A program made the translations under genes and the position numbers. Of a stretch of DNA of 64,000 nucleotides, positions 24,799 to 33,173 are shown piece by piece. The notes under the pieces are model-generated. The model saw only the letters and a program-made list of their open reading frames with translations. It did not search any database and was not told where the DNA came from. How positions within the stretch are numbered: the first letter of the stretch is position 1; the number at the start of each line of letters is the position of its first letter. The stretch comes from a bacterium. GTDB taxonomy: Bacteria > Chloroflexota > Anaerolineae > Caldilineales > Caldilineaceae. The DNA is taken from positions 62,001 through 126,000 of the forward strand of contig WGMT01000053.1 of assembly GCA_016124945.1 (NCBI GenBank). The letters are read 5' to 3'.

Positions 24799-27700
24799 TC
24801 AGTTCCCTTGCATCACCACAAAGTGACATGGGAATGAACTCTCTTCACTGCGGTTGTGCGGCACCGTTACTGTAGGGCTAATCGGGTTGCCGTTGCCATC
24901 TAGCACGGTAATGCGCAGATCCTGTGGTGTGTCAGAATACAGTGGAAAGTCGAATACCCCAAAATCAGCGGCGCCACTTTTGCTCATGGACTCGTAGTAG
25001 TTGCCCCATCCATCAATCATGCGGACACGTACACCGGCCACCGGCCCTCCTTGGGTATTGGTGATCCGCCCGATCACATAGCCGCCTGGGCAGTTGGTGC
25101 CGTGGGTAAGGCTGGCAAGTTGATATCCCCCGGGGGCACCCGCCGGGACGGGTGTTGCATCCGGCACCGGCGTGGCTGTGGCCTCTGGGGTAACGGTCGG
25201 CTCCTCAGTAGACGTTTCCTCAGGCGAGGGCGTTTCCTCGGGCGAGGGCGTTTCATCTGGATCGGGTGTTGCATTCGGATCCGAGGGGGTAGGCGTCGTG
25301 AGCGCAAGTAACTGCGGCCCAGTGGGATCAATGCGCACAGACGCTTCGGATTGCCCTATCTCATTGCGCGCAATCGAAACACCACCCATCCATCTTTGCA
25401 CCTCGTCGCAAGGACCAAGGCTGATCTGCCCACCTACTTGACCACTGTAAGCCAGGGCGCGCCGGCGTTCATCGTGTTTTTCGTTATCCAACTGACGGGA
25501 GTTAATCGCCAGGTCAACCACTTCGGGGATCTCCAACTCAGCCAGTCGATTTGGCGAATTAAGAGCAACATCAGCCGAAATCGAAGCTTGTTTGTCACCC
25601 GCTGCATCGTCTTCTGGGTTGGCGATTACGACACTGCTCGGGAGCCCAAATCGTCCTGGCAGGCGCACCAGGGTGCGTACGACGCCACGATCCTCCAGGC
25701 AGTAGCCAATCCGTTGCTCGCCGCGGAAGACGGAAAGGGACGGCACCCGCACCACACTGTCGGAAAGGGGGCCGCCACTAAACTCAGCCACTTCGAGCCA
25801 TTCGTCGGCAAAGTACTCGCCGCCGCCATCGCGGCAGACAAGCCCTGCCGGGCACTCGTCGCGTAGTGTGACGTCAGCCGGTGGATCAAATGTCCACTGT
25901 GCCGGATCGCTGGGTGCGCCCAGCCGTGCACGGAGATCGGGATCCTCGATCATGGTGGTCATGAACTCGTTCCAAATCACCGACGCCGTGGACGCACCGG
26001 TGGCGTTGCTGCGCATCGGTCTGCCCTGGGTGTTGCCCACCCACACACCGCTGACCAAATAGCGGGTATAACCCATTGCCCAGTTGTCGCGGTTGTCGTC
26101 GGTGGTGCCTGTCTTTGCGGCAACGGGTTGGCTGAGCACAAGCCTGTTGTTCACACCGAACATGGGGGCGCGCGCATTGTTGTCGCTCATGATGTCGGTG
26201 AGCAGAAAGGCAGCGGCCTCGCTCAACACCTGCCTGGCGTCGCGGATGCCTAATGCATCGACCATAGAACGCCCTGTAGAGTCGGACATGGCCAAAATAA
26301 GACGGGGCGCCAGAAAAGCGCCGCCATTGGCGATGGTATGGTAGGCGGTGGATAGGTCGAGCAGGGTTACTTCACCGCCGCCCAGTGTAAGGCTAAGGCC
26401 GTACCACTCAGGTCCGCGGTTCAGACTGCCAATACCCATGTCGCGGGCGCTTTCTAACATGCGTTCGACGCTTACCTGCTCCAGTAACTTCACCGAAGGA
26501 ATGTTGTAGCTGTTGGCCAGGGCGGCGCGTACCGTCACCGGGCCATGGAAGCGACGATCGTAGTTTTTGGGTTCATAGTCGGGCTGGCCGGCAATTTTAT
26601 AACGCACAGGCGTATCCCATATCACAGAAGCCGGGCTAATCAAGTTGTCGCTCAACGCAGTCGCAAAGAGGACTGGCTTGATGGCGCTGCCTGGCTGCCG
26701 CTGTCGTGTCGCTACATTGACTTGACCGTCAATTGCATCATTGGTGTAGTCGACGCTGCCTACCATGGCCAGGATTTCGGCTGTGCCTGGTTTCATTGCC
26801 ACAAGCGCACCATTGTTCATGTTGTAGGTCGGCTGAAGGCGAGCCACCTGGCGCGTTACGATCTCCTGGGCAACGGCCTGGATTTCGAGATCGAGCGAAG
26901 CGTAAATGTGCAGGCCGGCGCGGCGTGTGTAGCCATTGCCAAAGCGTGCATCCAGTTCACTAACGAGGTAATTTACAAAATGTGGCGCTTGGGTTCTCAC
27001 CGGCGCAGGGCTGGGGTTGAGGAAGATCGGCTCAGCGTAAACGGCGTCGGCCTCTTCTTGCGTCATGTAATTGTGACGAACAAGCAAACTCAAGACGATC
27101 CGCTGGCGGTTGCGGGCCGCCTCAAAATTCAAGAAAGGATTGAGAAAGGCCGGTTGCTGCGGAATGCCGGACAACAACGTGGCTTCGGCCTGGGTTAACT
27201 CGGCGGCGCTTTTGCCGAAGTAGACGCGGGCCGCCGCTTCCGGTCCATAGGCAAGGTTCCCATAGTTGATGGTGTTGAGATACATTTCGAGTATCTCTTC
27301 CTTGCTGTAGGTTTCGGTCAATTCTCGCGCCAGCCCCGCTTCAAGGATCTTACGATCAAACTCTTGATCGTAGCGGTCATCTACGCCAAGGAAGAGGTTG
27401 CGCGCCAATTGCATCGTAATCGTACTAGCGCCAGATACAATGTCGCCGCTTTCGGCATTTTGTATCGCCGCGCCGGCAATGCGCAGCGGATCAATGCCCT
27501 GGTTAATGAAGAAGGTGGAATCTTCGGTGGCAACAGTGGCCTCAAGCAGATAAGGGGAAATCCGGTCCAGCGAAACCCAACTGCGGCGACCTTCGCTAAA
27601 GAGTTCGGCCATCAACTCGCCATTGCGGTCGTAGACATAGGTCGTTTGAAACAACCTCGGCAGTGGACCCGGCTGGTAGGTTTGTAGATAAGCTTCCACA

Positions 27701-27852
27701 GCAGCAGAGAGTTCCGCTGCCGGCCGCGGGCCTACTTGTGGCACTGCCTGCTCGTCGCTACATGCCGCCAAAAACAATGATGTGAACAGCCACAACAACG
27801 CCAAAAGGGCGAAACGTAGTCGACGTTTCAGAGGAGGAGGGATTAACTTCAT
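24799..27852 (-). CDS. Class A penicillin-binding protein (PBP1A-like) with lipobox
   Basis: 1017 aa. The N-terminus has a basic region, a hydrophobic stretch and LAAC at 28-31, a credible lipobox, so it may be a lipoprotein rather than a type II membrane protein. The GT51 glycosyltransferase domain shows ATEDSTFF (Glu110) and TITMQLARN. The transpeptidase shows S389-A-I-K392, S448-Y-N450 and K580-T-G. These activities polymerise and cross-link peptidoglycan. After about residue 680 there is a long extra region, with a cysteine pair in CPAGLVC, a Pro/Thr/Glu-rich segment (about 845-900) and a small C-terminal beta domain containing NCPGGYVIGRITN. The ribosome site is weak. The gap 27853-28325 upstream is complex and non-coding. 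Confidence 0.88.
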   Translation of the reverse strand: MKLIPPPLKRRLRFALLALLWLFTSLFLAACSDEQAVPQVGPRPAAELSAAVEAYLQTYQPGPLPRLFQTTYVYDRNGELMAELFSEGRRSWVSLDRISPYLLEATVATEDSTFFINQGIDPLRIAGAAIQNAESGDIVSGASTITMQLARNLFLGVDDRYDQEFDRKILEAGLARELTETYSKEEILEMYLNTINYGNLAYGPEAAARVYFGKSAAELTQAEATLLSGIPQQPAFLNPFLNFEAARNRQRIVLSLLVRHNYMTQEEADAVYAEPIFLNPSPAPVRTQAPHFVNYLVSELDARFGNGYTRRAGLHIYASLDLEIQAVAQEIVTRQVARLQPTYNMNNGALVAMKPGTAEILAMVGSVDYTNDAIDGQVNVATRQRQPGSAIKPVLFATALSDNLISPASVIWDTPVRYKIAGQPDYEPKNYDRRFHGPVTVRAALANSYNIPSVKLLEQVSVERMLESARDMGIGSLNRGPEWYGLSLTLGGGEVTLLDLSTAYHTIANGGAFLAPRLILAMSDSTGRSMVDALGIRDARQVLSEAAAFLLTDIMSDNNARAPMFGVNNRLVLSQPVAAKTGTTDDNRDNWAMGYTRYLVSGVWVGNTQGRPMRSNATGASTASVIWNEFMTTMIEDPDLRARLGAPSDPAQWTFDPPADVTLRDECPAGLVCRDGGGEYFADEWLEVAEFSGGPLSDSVVRVPSLSVFRGEQRIGYCLEDRGVVRTLVRLPGRFGLPSSVVIANPEDDAAGDKQASISADVALNSPNRLAELEIPEVVDLAINSRQLDNEKHDERRRALAYSGQVGGQISLGPCDEVQRWMGGVSIARNEIGQSEASVRIDPTGPQLLALTTPTPSDPNATPDPDETPSPEETPSPEETSTEEPTVTPEATATPVPDATPVPAGAPGGYQLASLTHGTNCPGGYVIGRITNTQGGPVAGVRVRMIDGWGNYYESMSKSGAADFGVFDFPLYSDTPQDLRITVLDGNGNPISPTVTVPHNRSEESSFPCHFVVMQGN

Positions 27853-28108
27853 AAGGTAAACATTCCTTGAACTACAACTTCAGGAGATAAACGAATCTGT
27901 AGAGATTAAACGTCGAAAACGTACTGTTTGTTTCTCTCAGCAGGCATCAAAATCAGGGTAATTTGAGGATCTTTCGTTTCGTATTACCACTTTTGGTTAG
28001 CTTGATTTTAGCCGATCCTTCAAAAAATCGCCATACCATTTAAAGATATGTTTCTAATTCGATAAGGTTTTTATGGTGCTCTGCGCTTATCCTTAGGCTG
28101 TGCGGTAA

Positions 28109-28200
28109 GTACAAATACACCATTCTTGATGGTGTACAGATAATCTGGAACATTTGTACTGGAACATTTGATCTGGGGCTTCAAAAAGAAATGGTATAAT
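28109..28200 (+). promoter_or_regulatory. Nested palindromes and direct repeats upstream of a TATAAT box
   Basis: GTACAAAT (28109-28116) and ATTTGTAC (28152-28159) enclose a perfect 8-bp hairpin, TACACCAT (28116-28123) with ATGGTGTA (28129-28136). CTGGAACATTTG then occurs twice, 14 bp apart (28145 and 28159), followed by TATAAT at 28195-28200 with no good -35 box. This looks like an activator- or repressor-controlled promoter reading right. The AT-rich stretch 27900-28100 shows nothing else. Confidence 0.45.
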
Positions 28201-28205
28201 AGATA

Positions 28206-28282
28206 GTGCTGCGTGGGCTATGTGAGGGGGACACAAAGGCATAGTCGATTAAACGCAAAGCCGACGGACACGAAATCCGGCC
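28206..28282 (+). ncRNA. Possible small structured RNA or leader (weak GEMM-like core)
   Basis: Downstream of the TATAAT at 28195, the RNA could form GGCUAUG/CAUAGUC (from 28217) and CGGA/UCCG (28265-28278) helices. It contains ACACAAAGGCA followed by AACGCAAAGCC, reminiscent of the conserved core of c-di-GMP-I (GEMM) riboswitches, but the expected P1b hairpin between these elements is absent. It ends at the tRNA terminator hairpin, with no gene directly behind. Weak call. Confidence 0.2.
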
Positions 28283-28320
28283 AAAAACAAAAAAGAGCTA
28301 CTCAACTTGAGTAACTCTTT
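28283..28320 (-). terminator. Rho-independent terminator of tRNA-Cys
   Basis: On the minus strand AAAGAGTTACTC-AAGTT-GAGTAGCTCTTT (one mismatch) is followed by a U-tract (TTTTTTGTTTTT). It begins 5 nt after the tRNA 3' end. Confidence 0.85.
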
Positions 28321-28325
28321 CGAAA

Positions 28326-28397
<72 letters not shown>

Positions 28398-28551
28398 AAG
28401 CATGCGGCAATGCAGCAAATCCTATCAGGGGGGCAGTAGAATGTCAAATTTCTTTCTGGTCTGGAACTTTCAAATGTTTATCTTAAAATTTCGATAACTG
28501 TTTTGTTTCAAGTCTAGATCCTAAATTATTGTCGAATAGAGGTAGCCGAAC

Positions 28552-28968
28552 ATGGCAGGTGAAACCAAACGCAACAACCGTCATCGCGATGAGATGTGTG
28601 TGTGCGACAACTGTGGTGTCTCTTTTTTATGGACGATTGAAGAACAGCATCAAGAAGAGCAGCATCGAATCGAGGCGGAAGTGACGGGAAATGCCGACGC
28701 GCCGGTGTTTTGTCCTGCGTGTCGGCGTTTGGCTACGCCAGTAGGTCGCGAGCGAGGCGTGGTGAAATGGTACGACGGGCGCAAGCACTACGGCTTCATT
28801 GTGCGCCAGCGCGAGGACGAAATCTTCACACACCGTTCGCAATTGGCCGAGCGGGGCCGTTTGCACGAAGGTGATTTGGTGGAATTTACGGTGACGACAG
28901 GTGAAAAGGGCTTGATGGCGGCGGACGTGCGCGTCCTGGCGCGGGGGGAAGAAATGAGTAAGGAGTAG
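28552..28968 (+). CDS. Zinc-ribbon plus cold-shock-domain protein
   Basis: 138 aa. GAGGT 8 nt upstream supports the ATG at 28552. The N-terminal ~65 residues hold two CxxC pairs (CDNC and CPAC) spaced as in a zinc ribbon. The C-terminal half is a cold-shock (OB-fold) domain: RGVVKWYDGRKHYGFIVRQ corresponds to the GxVKWFNxxKGFGFI RNP1 region, followed by EIFTHRSQL and DLVEFTVTTGEKGLMAADV. It probably binds RNA or single-stranded DNA. The fusion is larger than a classic ~70-aa Csp. It is transcribed away from tRNA-Cys; the 28397-28551 gap contains no other gene. Confidence 0.82.
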   Translation: MAGETKRNNRHRDEMCVCDNCGVSFLWTIEEQHQEEQHRIEAEVTGNADAPVFCPACRRLATPVGRERGVVKWYDGRKHYGFIVRQREDEIFTHRSQLAERGRLHEGDLVEFTVTTGEKGLMAADVRVLARGEEMSKE

Positions 28969-29033
28969 GTCAAGCATCACGTCAATTCAAATTGAACGAA
29001 TCGATGTTCAAGTGAAAAGAAAGCAGACCTATC

Positions 29034-30167
29034 TTAACCCTTACTCATTTTTTCAAACAGCGCATCGTACTGCGCCGCCACTCGTTCCCACGCGTACACC
29101 TCGCGCGTGTATTCAATCAGCGATGGTGGTGCTGGGCGGGGTTCAGTTAGTCGAAGAGCAGCTTTTGCGTGGAGATCGGCTTCGTCTTCGTAGATGCACG
29201 CAGGGTGCAGCGCTGTTGGGATGAGTTCTGGATAACTGAGACGGTTGGGCAAGAGTGGAAATGCACCTGCAGCAATCGCCTCCAACAGGCTGATGCCAAA
29301 GAATTCGTGATCGGTTGTACTGATGACAAGATCCGCCTCCTGCAGTAGCTTCTGATAGCCCCGTTTGCTCGGCACAAACCCCCAATGCACAATGTGATCC
29401 GCCAGACGCACGCGTGCCTCTTCAAATTCTTGGGGTGCCCTCCGGTAGTTCTCTCCTGCCACTGCCAGGCGGAAAGCATGGCCCTCTTCATGCAGGCGAT
29501 AGAGCAGGTTAAAAAAGCGATCTGGGCGTTTATCATACTCCCAGCGCTGATTCCACAGGATCAACGGCACATCTGCCGATTCATCTCGGGGTGACAACGG
29601 TGGACAGTCGATCCCCACAGGCAATACGCTACTTCGGCTGTATACTGCTTCGACTTTGTTCAAAAGGTTGTAATCAGGAAAGTTCTTGAGCAGGTGTGGT
29701 ACTGCCTCGAACCAGGATTGCCGGTGAAACTCACTGTTAAAGAGAATGGTATCCGCGGCCAACTGACTCAGCCAATTGATCATGCCATAGGTGAAGTCCG
29801 GCTTTTCGCCAGGACGCCAGGGGTAGGTAAGTTGATTCTCATGCATATAGAGCGCTACCGGTGTCGTCGGCGGCAGTTCACGCCGTAGAAGACCAAGCCA
29901 CGCCGGCAGGTTCAACATGTCCGTGGCCAGGACAACATCGGGCACGTTACCTTGGCTCAAGAGGCGCCGCGCTTGCTCTGCCAATTCCATGACCCCGCCC
30001 TGCATCCGCCACTTCCAAAAGCGACCGGCCATAGAGAGCATGGTTACGTGGTGACAGCCGGCGCGGCGGTATCCTTCGGCCCAGGATTTGTGGCTGCCGG
30101 TGTGGTAGGGTGAGATCAGCCAGATCTCAAGTCTTCGATCTGTCAGTTTTCTGTTGGTGGCGGACAT
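29034..30167 (-). CDS. tRNA-queuosine mannosyltransferase-like glycosyltransferase (QTMAN/GTDC1 type, DUF3524)
   Basis: 377 aa from the ATG at 30167. The opening IWLISPYHTGSHKSWAEGY, then MLSMAGRFWKWRMQGG and DVVLATDMLNLPAWLGLL, are characteristic of the DUF3524 N-domain of animal GTDC1, the enzyme that mannosylates queuosine in tRNA-Asp. VALYMHENQLTYPW follows. The C-terminal GT-B/GT4 half has LILWNQRWEYDKRPDRF and DLVISTTDHEFFGISLLEAIAAGAFPLLP with the GT4 E-x7-E element. Likely a cytoplasmic enzyme using GDP-mannose; the bacterial acceptor is an inference. An upstream start at 30218 would add 17 residues. It is divergent from the nuclease gene. Confidence 0.8.
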   Translation of the reverse strand: MSATNRKLTDRRLEIWLISPYHTGSHKSWAEGYRRAGCHHVTMLSMAGRFWKWRMQGGVMELAEQARRLLSQGNVPDVVLATDMLNLPAWLGLLRRELPPTTPVALYMHENQLTYPWRPGEKPDFTYGMINWLSQLAADTILFNSEFHRQSWFEAVPHLLKNFPDYNLLNKVEAVYSRSSVLPVGIDCPPLSPRDESADVPLILWNQRWEYDKRPDRFFNLLYRLHEEGHAFRLAVAGENYRRAPQEFEEARVRLADHIVHWGFVPSKRGYQKLLQEADLVISTTDHEFFGISLLEAIAAGAFPLLPNRLSYPELIPTALHPACIYEDEADLHAKAALRLTEPRPAPPSLIEYTREVYAWERVAAQYDALFEKMSKG

Positions 30168-30171
30168 CACT

Positions 30172-30199
30172 TTGCGGCCCTTTGTGGCTATGCTATAAT
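30172..30199 (+). promoter_or_regulatory. Promoter for the bifunctional nuclease gene
   Basis: TTGCGG (30172-30177), 16-bp spacer, TATAAT (30194-30199), about 75 bp before the ATG at 30276. It overlaps the 5' end of the divergent glycosyltransferase transcript. Confidence 0.55.
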
Positions 30200-30275
30200 T
30201 CTGCTCAGAACTTCGCAACTCTGCAAACCTATGTTTAGGTGTGGAAATTTTGGCCGTATTCGGGAGCCCCTAATT

Positions 30276-30806
30276 ATGATTGAAGTGACGATCGACAGCG
30301 TGCGGGTCAGCTTAATGTCTCAAGCTCGCATTGTGGTTTTGCGAGAAGAAAACGGCGAACGCTATTTACCGATTTGGATCGGTCCTTTTGAAGCGGACGC
30401 CATTACCATTCAACTCCAGGGGATCGAAGTGTCGCGCCCGATGACACATGATTTGCTGCGCCAGTTGATTGAGACGCTAGACGGCGAAGTGACACACGTG
30501 GTGATCAGCGACCTTCAGAATGATACCTTCTTTGCCAAGATCGTCCTCAATGTGGGGGGCGACACCATCGAAGTCGACAGCCGCCCAAGCGATGCTGTTG
30601 CCCTGGCCGTGCGCGTAGACGCTCCCATCTACGTGGACGAAGATGTGATGGACCGCGCCGGCATGGAACCCGAAGAAGAGCTCAGCCTGGCCGACAAAGA
30701 AGGCCGTCCGCAGCGCGAGAGCGCCGGCGATTACGACGAAGACGACGAAGATCTCGACGTCTTCCGCGATTTTATCGAAGGGCTGGACATCGACAATCTC
30801 GGCTAA
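30276..30806 (+). CDS. Bifunctional nuclease family protein (BFN, DUF151)
   Basis: 176 aa. The BFN/DUF151 core is clear: MIEVTIDSVRVSL, RYLPIWIGPFEADAI, RPMTHDLLRQLIETL and VDSRPSDAVALAVRVDAPIYV. Plant members have DNase and RNase activity; bacterial members are mostly uncharacterised. The last ~45 residues are highly acidic (DYDEDDEDLDV) and probably disordered, unlike the shorter typical family. GGGAG 10 nt upstream supports the ATG at 30276 over a start at 30231. Confidence 0.85.
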   Translation: MIEVTIDSVRVSLMSQARIVVLREENGERYLPIWIGPFEADAITIQLQGIEVSRPMTHDLLRQLIETLDGEVTHVVISDLQNDTFFAKIVLNVGGDTIEVDSRPSDAVALAVRVDAPIYVDEDVMDRAGMEPEEELSLADKEGRPQRESAGDYDEDDEDLDVFRDFIEGLDIDNLG

Positions 30807-30808
30807 GC

Positions 30809-30881
30809 ATCCTGAGATTCACAGCAACCTTGCGCAATGTAACTATCCAAGGGGAGTGACTGCGCACTGTCGTTTCAGGAT
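30809..30881. repeat. TCCTGAAATTCACAG-type palindromic element, copy 2
   Basis: ATCCTGAGATTCACAG (30809-30824) faces TTTCAGGAT (30873-30881), with a TTGCGCAATG palindrome inside. Related to the element at 24643-24709. It fills the gap after the nuclease gene. Confidence 0.6.
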
Positions 30882-30973
30882 CAAGAAGATATGTGTGAAA
30901 CAATTGCTGCTTGTGGCATCATCCAAAACGGCGTGGACCGCAAACCGGTCCCGCCGTTTTTGTACCCAGGGAC

Positions 30974-31016
30974 TTATCCCCAGCCTATCCGCAGCTTTTA
31001 CACACATCTATCCCCG
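30974..31016. promoter_or_regulatory. Cluster of DnaA-box-like 9-mers upstream of dnaB
   Basis: TTATCCCCA (30974-30982), CTATCCGCA (30984-30992), TTTTACACA (30996-31004) and CTATCCCCG (31008-31016) lie at 10-12 bp spacing in one orientation. The third fits TTWTNCACA exactly and the first differs from TTATCCACA by one base; the other two are weaker. The cluster ends 26 bp before the dnaB start. Confidence 0.5.
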
Positions 31017-31042
31017 TCTTCAATCAGAGGATCGCAGCACAG

Positions 31043-32407
31043 ATGACCGAATCCAACGAAGCCGCCATCAAAACCATCCCGTCGAACCTGGAGGCTGAAC
31101 GCGCCGTCCTCGGCTCGTTGCTCATCGATCCCGATGCTGTCATCAAAATCGCCAGTTTCCTGCGCGCCGAAGACTTTTACCGTGAGCGCCATCAGTGGAT
31201 CTACCGCGCCCTTTCCAGCCTGCACGAGCGCCGCGAACCGGCGGATTTCGTCACCCTGGTCGATGAGTTGGAACGTCAAGAACAACTTGACGATGTGGGC
31301 GGCCCGGCCTACATCACCGAACTGATCAACAGCACACCTACGGCGATCTACGTCGACTACTACGCCCGTATCGTCGAGCGGACGGCTATCTTGCGGCGGC
31401 TGATTGGCGCGGCGGGCAAGATTGCCGAACTGGCCTACGACGAAAGCAACGATGTCGACGATGTTGTGGATAAGGCCGAGCAAATTATTTTCGGCGTCAG
31501 CGAGAGCCGCATCCATCGCGAATTGACGCCTATCGGCACCATCATGCAAAACGTTGTGGATCAGATCGATTTCCTCGCTCGTAATCAGAACACACTGATG
31601 GGTGTGCCCAGCGGCTTCAACATGCTCGACAAATTACTGGGCGGCTTCCAAAAGAGTGATCTGATTATCCTGGCCGGTCGCCCTGGTATGGGCAAGAGCA
31701 GCTTGGGGTTGGGGATCGCCCAGAACGCAGCCAAACGCTACAACGCCCGTGTCGCCGTCTTCAGCCTGGAAATGAGCAACGAACAGCTTGTACAGCGTCT
31801 GCTCTCCGTCGAGTCGGCCATCGACAGCCACCGCCTGCGCCTGGGGCATATCTACGAAGAAGAGTGGCCGATCCTCATGGAAGCGGCCAATACCCTCGCC
31901 ACCACCCACATCTTCATCGATGACACCCCCGGCGTCTCGGTGATGGATGTGCGCACAAAAGCGCGGCGGCTCTATGCCGAACACGGCCTCGACATGATTG
32001 TCATCGACTACATGCAGTTGATGACCGGCGGTGGCAACAGCCGCGGCGGCGAAAATCGCCAGCAGGAGATCAGCTATATCAGCCGTTCGCTTAAAGAACT
32101 GGCCCGCGAACTCAACGTCCCGGTTGTCGCCCTCAGCCAGCTCAGTCGCGCCGTCGAAAGCCGTGCAGACAAGCGTCCTATGCTGTCGGATCTACGCGAG
32201 AGCGGGTCAATTGAGCAAGACGCGGACGTCGTCCTCTTTGTCTACCGCGAGGACTACTACGTCGAAGATACGGATCGGCAAAACATTGCCGACATTCTGG
32301 TGGCCAAGCACCGTCACGGTTCCACCGGCACCGTCAGTCTCTTCTTCCGCAAAGAGCTCACCCAATTCCGTGATCTGGAAATTCAACACGAGGAATTGGA
32401 GTACTGA
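31043..32407 (+). CDS. dnaB: Replicative DNA helicase DnaB
   Basis: 454 aa. The N-terminal domain (NLEAERAVLGSLLIDPDA, residues ~15-115) and the RecA-like C-terminal domain are both present. Walker A is GRPGMGKSS (near 214) and Walker B is LDMIVIDYMQLM. VVALSQLSRAVESR and MLSDLRESGSIEQDADVV are family signatures. The hexamer unwinds the replication fork. The ATG at 31043 gives a normal DnaB N-terminus, with GAGG about 12 nt upstream; a longer frame to 30911 would read through the DnaA-box-like cluster and is unlikely. It heads a primosome operon with the two genes behind it. Confidence 0.95.
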   Translation: MTESNEAAIKTIPSNLEAERAVLGSLLIDPDAVIKIASFLRAEDFYRERHQWIYRALSSLHERREPADFVTLVDELERQEQLDDVGGPAYITELINSTPTAIYVDYYARIVERTAILRRLIGAAGKIAELAYDESNDVDDVVDKAEQIIFGVSESRIHRELTPIGTIMQNVVDQIDFLARNQNTLMGVPSGFNMLDKLLGGFQKSDLIILAGRPGMGKSSLGLGIAQNAAKRYNARVAVFSLEMSNEQLVQRLLSVESAIDSHRLRLGHIYEEEWPILMEAANTLATTHIFIDDTPGVSVMDVRTKARRLYAEHGLDMIVIDYMQLMTGGGNSRGGENRQQEISYISRSLKELARELNVPVVALSQLSRAVESRADKRPMLSDLRESGSIEQDADVVLFVYREDYYVEDTDRQNIADILVAKHRHGSTGTVSLFFRKELTQFRDLEIQHEELEY

Positions 32408-32423
32408 GAGAGTCTTTTTTATT

Positions 32424-33173
32424 ATGCCCAAACCACTGCCAGGCTTTATCGGATTCCCTGACAAAAAAATGAAACCGGTGATCGTGCCTGATCTCTTCTT
32501 CACCGATCTGTTGCCACAGATCGACGATCTGGCCGAACTCAAATTGACGGTCTACGCCTTCTGGCTGCTCAATGAGCAGAGCGGCGATCTACGCTATTTG
32601 CGCGGCGACGATCTACGCGCCGACGATACCCTGCTACGCAGCCTCAATCTTGAAAGCGACCTGCGCTCGCCGCTGATGACACTGGAAGACGCCCTGGAAC
32701 GTGCCACCGCCCGTCAAACGCTCCTGCGCATGGAAGTGGAAACAGGACAGGGCGAGTCGCTGCTCAGTGAAGACTGGTACTTCCTCAACACCGCCAAAGG
32801 ACGTCAGGCCGTGGCCATGATCCGGCAAGGACGGCTGGCCGATCTGCAAAAGATCCTGCCCGAAGAGGCGCGACTCAGTGTGGAACGGCCCAACGTCTTC
32901 ATTCTTTACGAACAAAATATCGGTATGATGACCGAAATCATCGCCGAACAACTGCGCGACATGGAAAAGACCTACCCGCCAGACTGGATCGAAGAAGCGT
33001 TCGAGATTGCCGTAAGCAACAACAAACGGGCGCTGCGCTACATCCAGGCTGTGCTAAAACGGTGGGAAACAGAAGGGAAGGACGAAGGTTATGGAAGATC
33101 TGGACGGTCTTCTGCGCAAGCTGAGCCCAAAAACTACACGCCCGACGAATTCTCCGACGTCATTCGGAGTTGA
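32424..33173 (+). CDS. DnaD-domain primosomal protein
   Basis: 249 aa. The C-terminal ~75 residues match the DnaD/DnaB2 domain: an NVFILYEQNIG start, IIAEQLRDMEKTYP, then PPDWIEEAFEIAVSNNKRALRYIQAVLKRW (given here in parts: WIEEAFEIAV, NNKRALRYIQ). The N-terminal half is helical, starting VPDLFFTDLLPQIDDL, and resembles a winged-helix DnaD N-domain. In Firmicutes such proteins remodel DNA and help load DnaB with DnaI. It starts 16 nt after dnaB, and its last 83 nt overlap the dnaC-like gene in another frame, so the three genes are surely co-transcribed. Confidence 0.82.
   Translation: MPKPLPGFIGFPDKKMKPVIVPDLFFTDLLPQIDDLAELKLTVYAFWLLNEQSGDLRYLRGDDLRADDTLLRSLNLESDLRSPLMTLEDALERATARQTLLRMEVETGQGESLLSEDWYFLNTAKGRQAVAMIRQGRLADLQKILPEEARLSVERPNVFILYEQNIGMMTEIIAEQLRDMEKTYPPDWIEEAFEIAVSNNKRALRYIQAVLKRWETEGKDEGYGRSGRSSAQAEPKNYTPDEFSDVIRS

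Noticed and set aside
28283..28320. Expression-platform terminator of a plus-strand riboswitch
   Set aside because: The hairpin has a strong U-tract only on the minus strand, directly after tRNA-Cys, so it is the tRNA terminator.
30911..31042. Extended N-terminus of DnaB
   Set aside because: It has no DnaB similarity, no ribosome site, and would be coded by the DnaA-box-like cluster.
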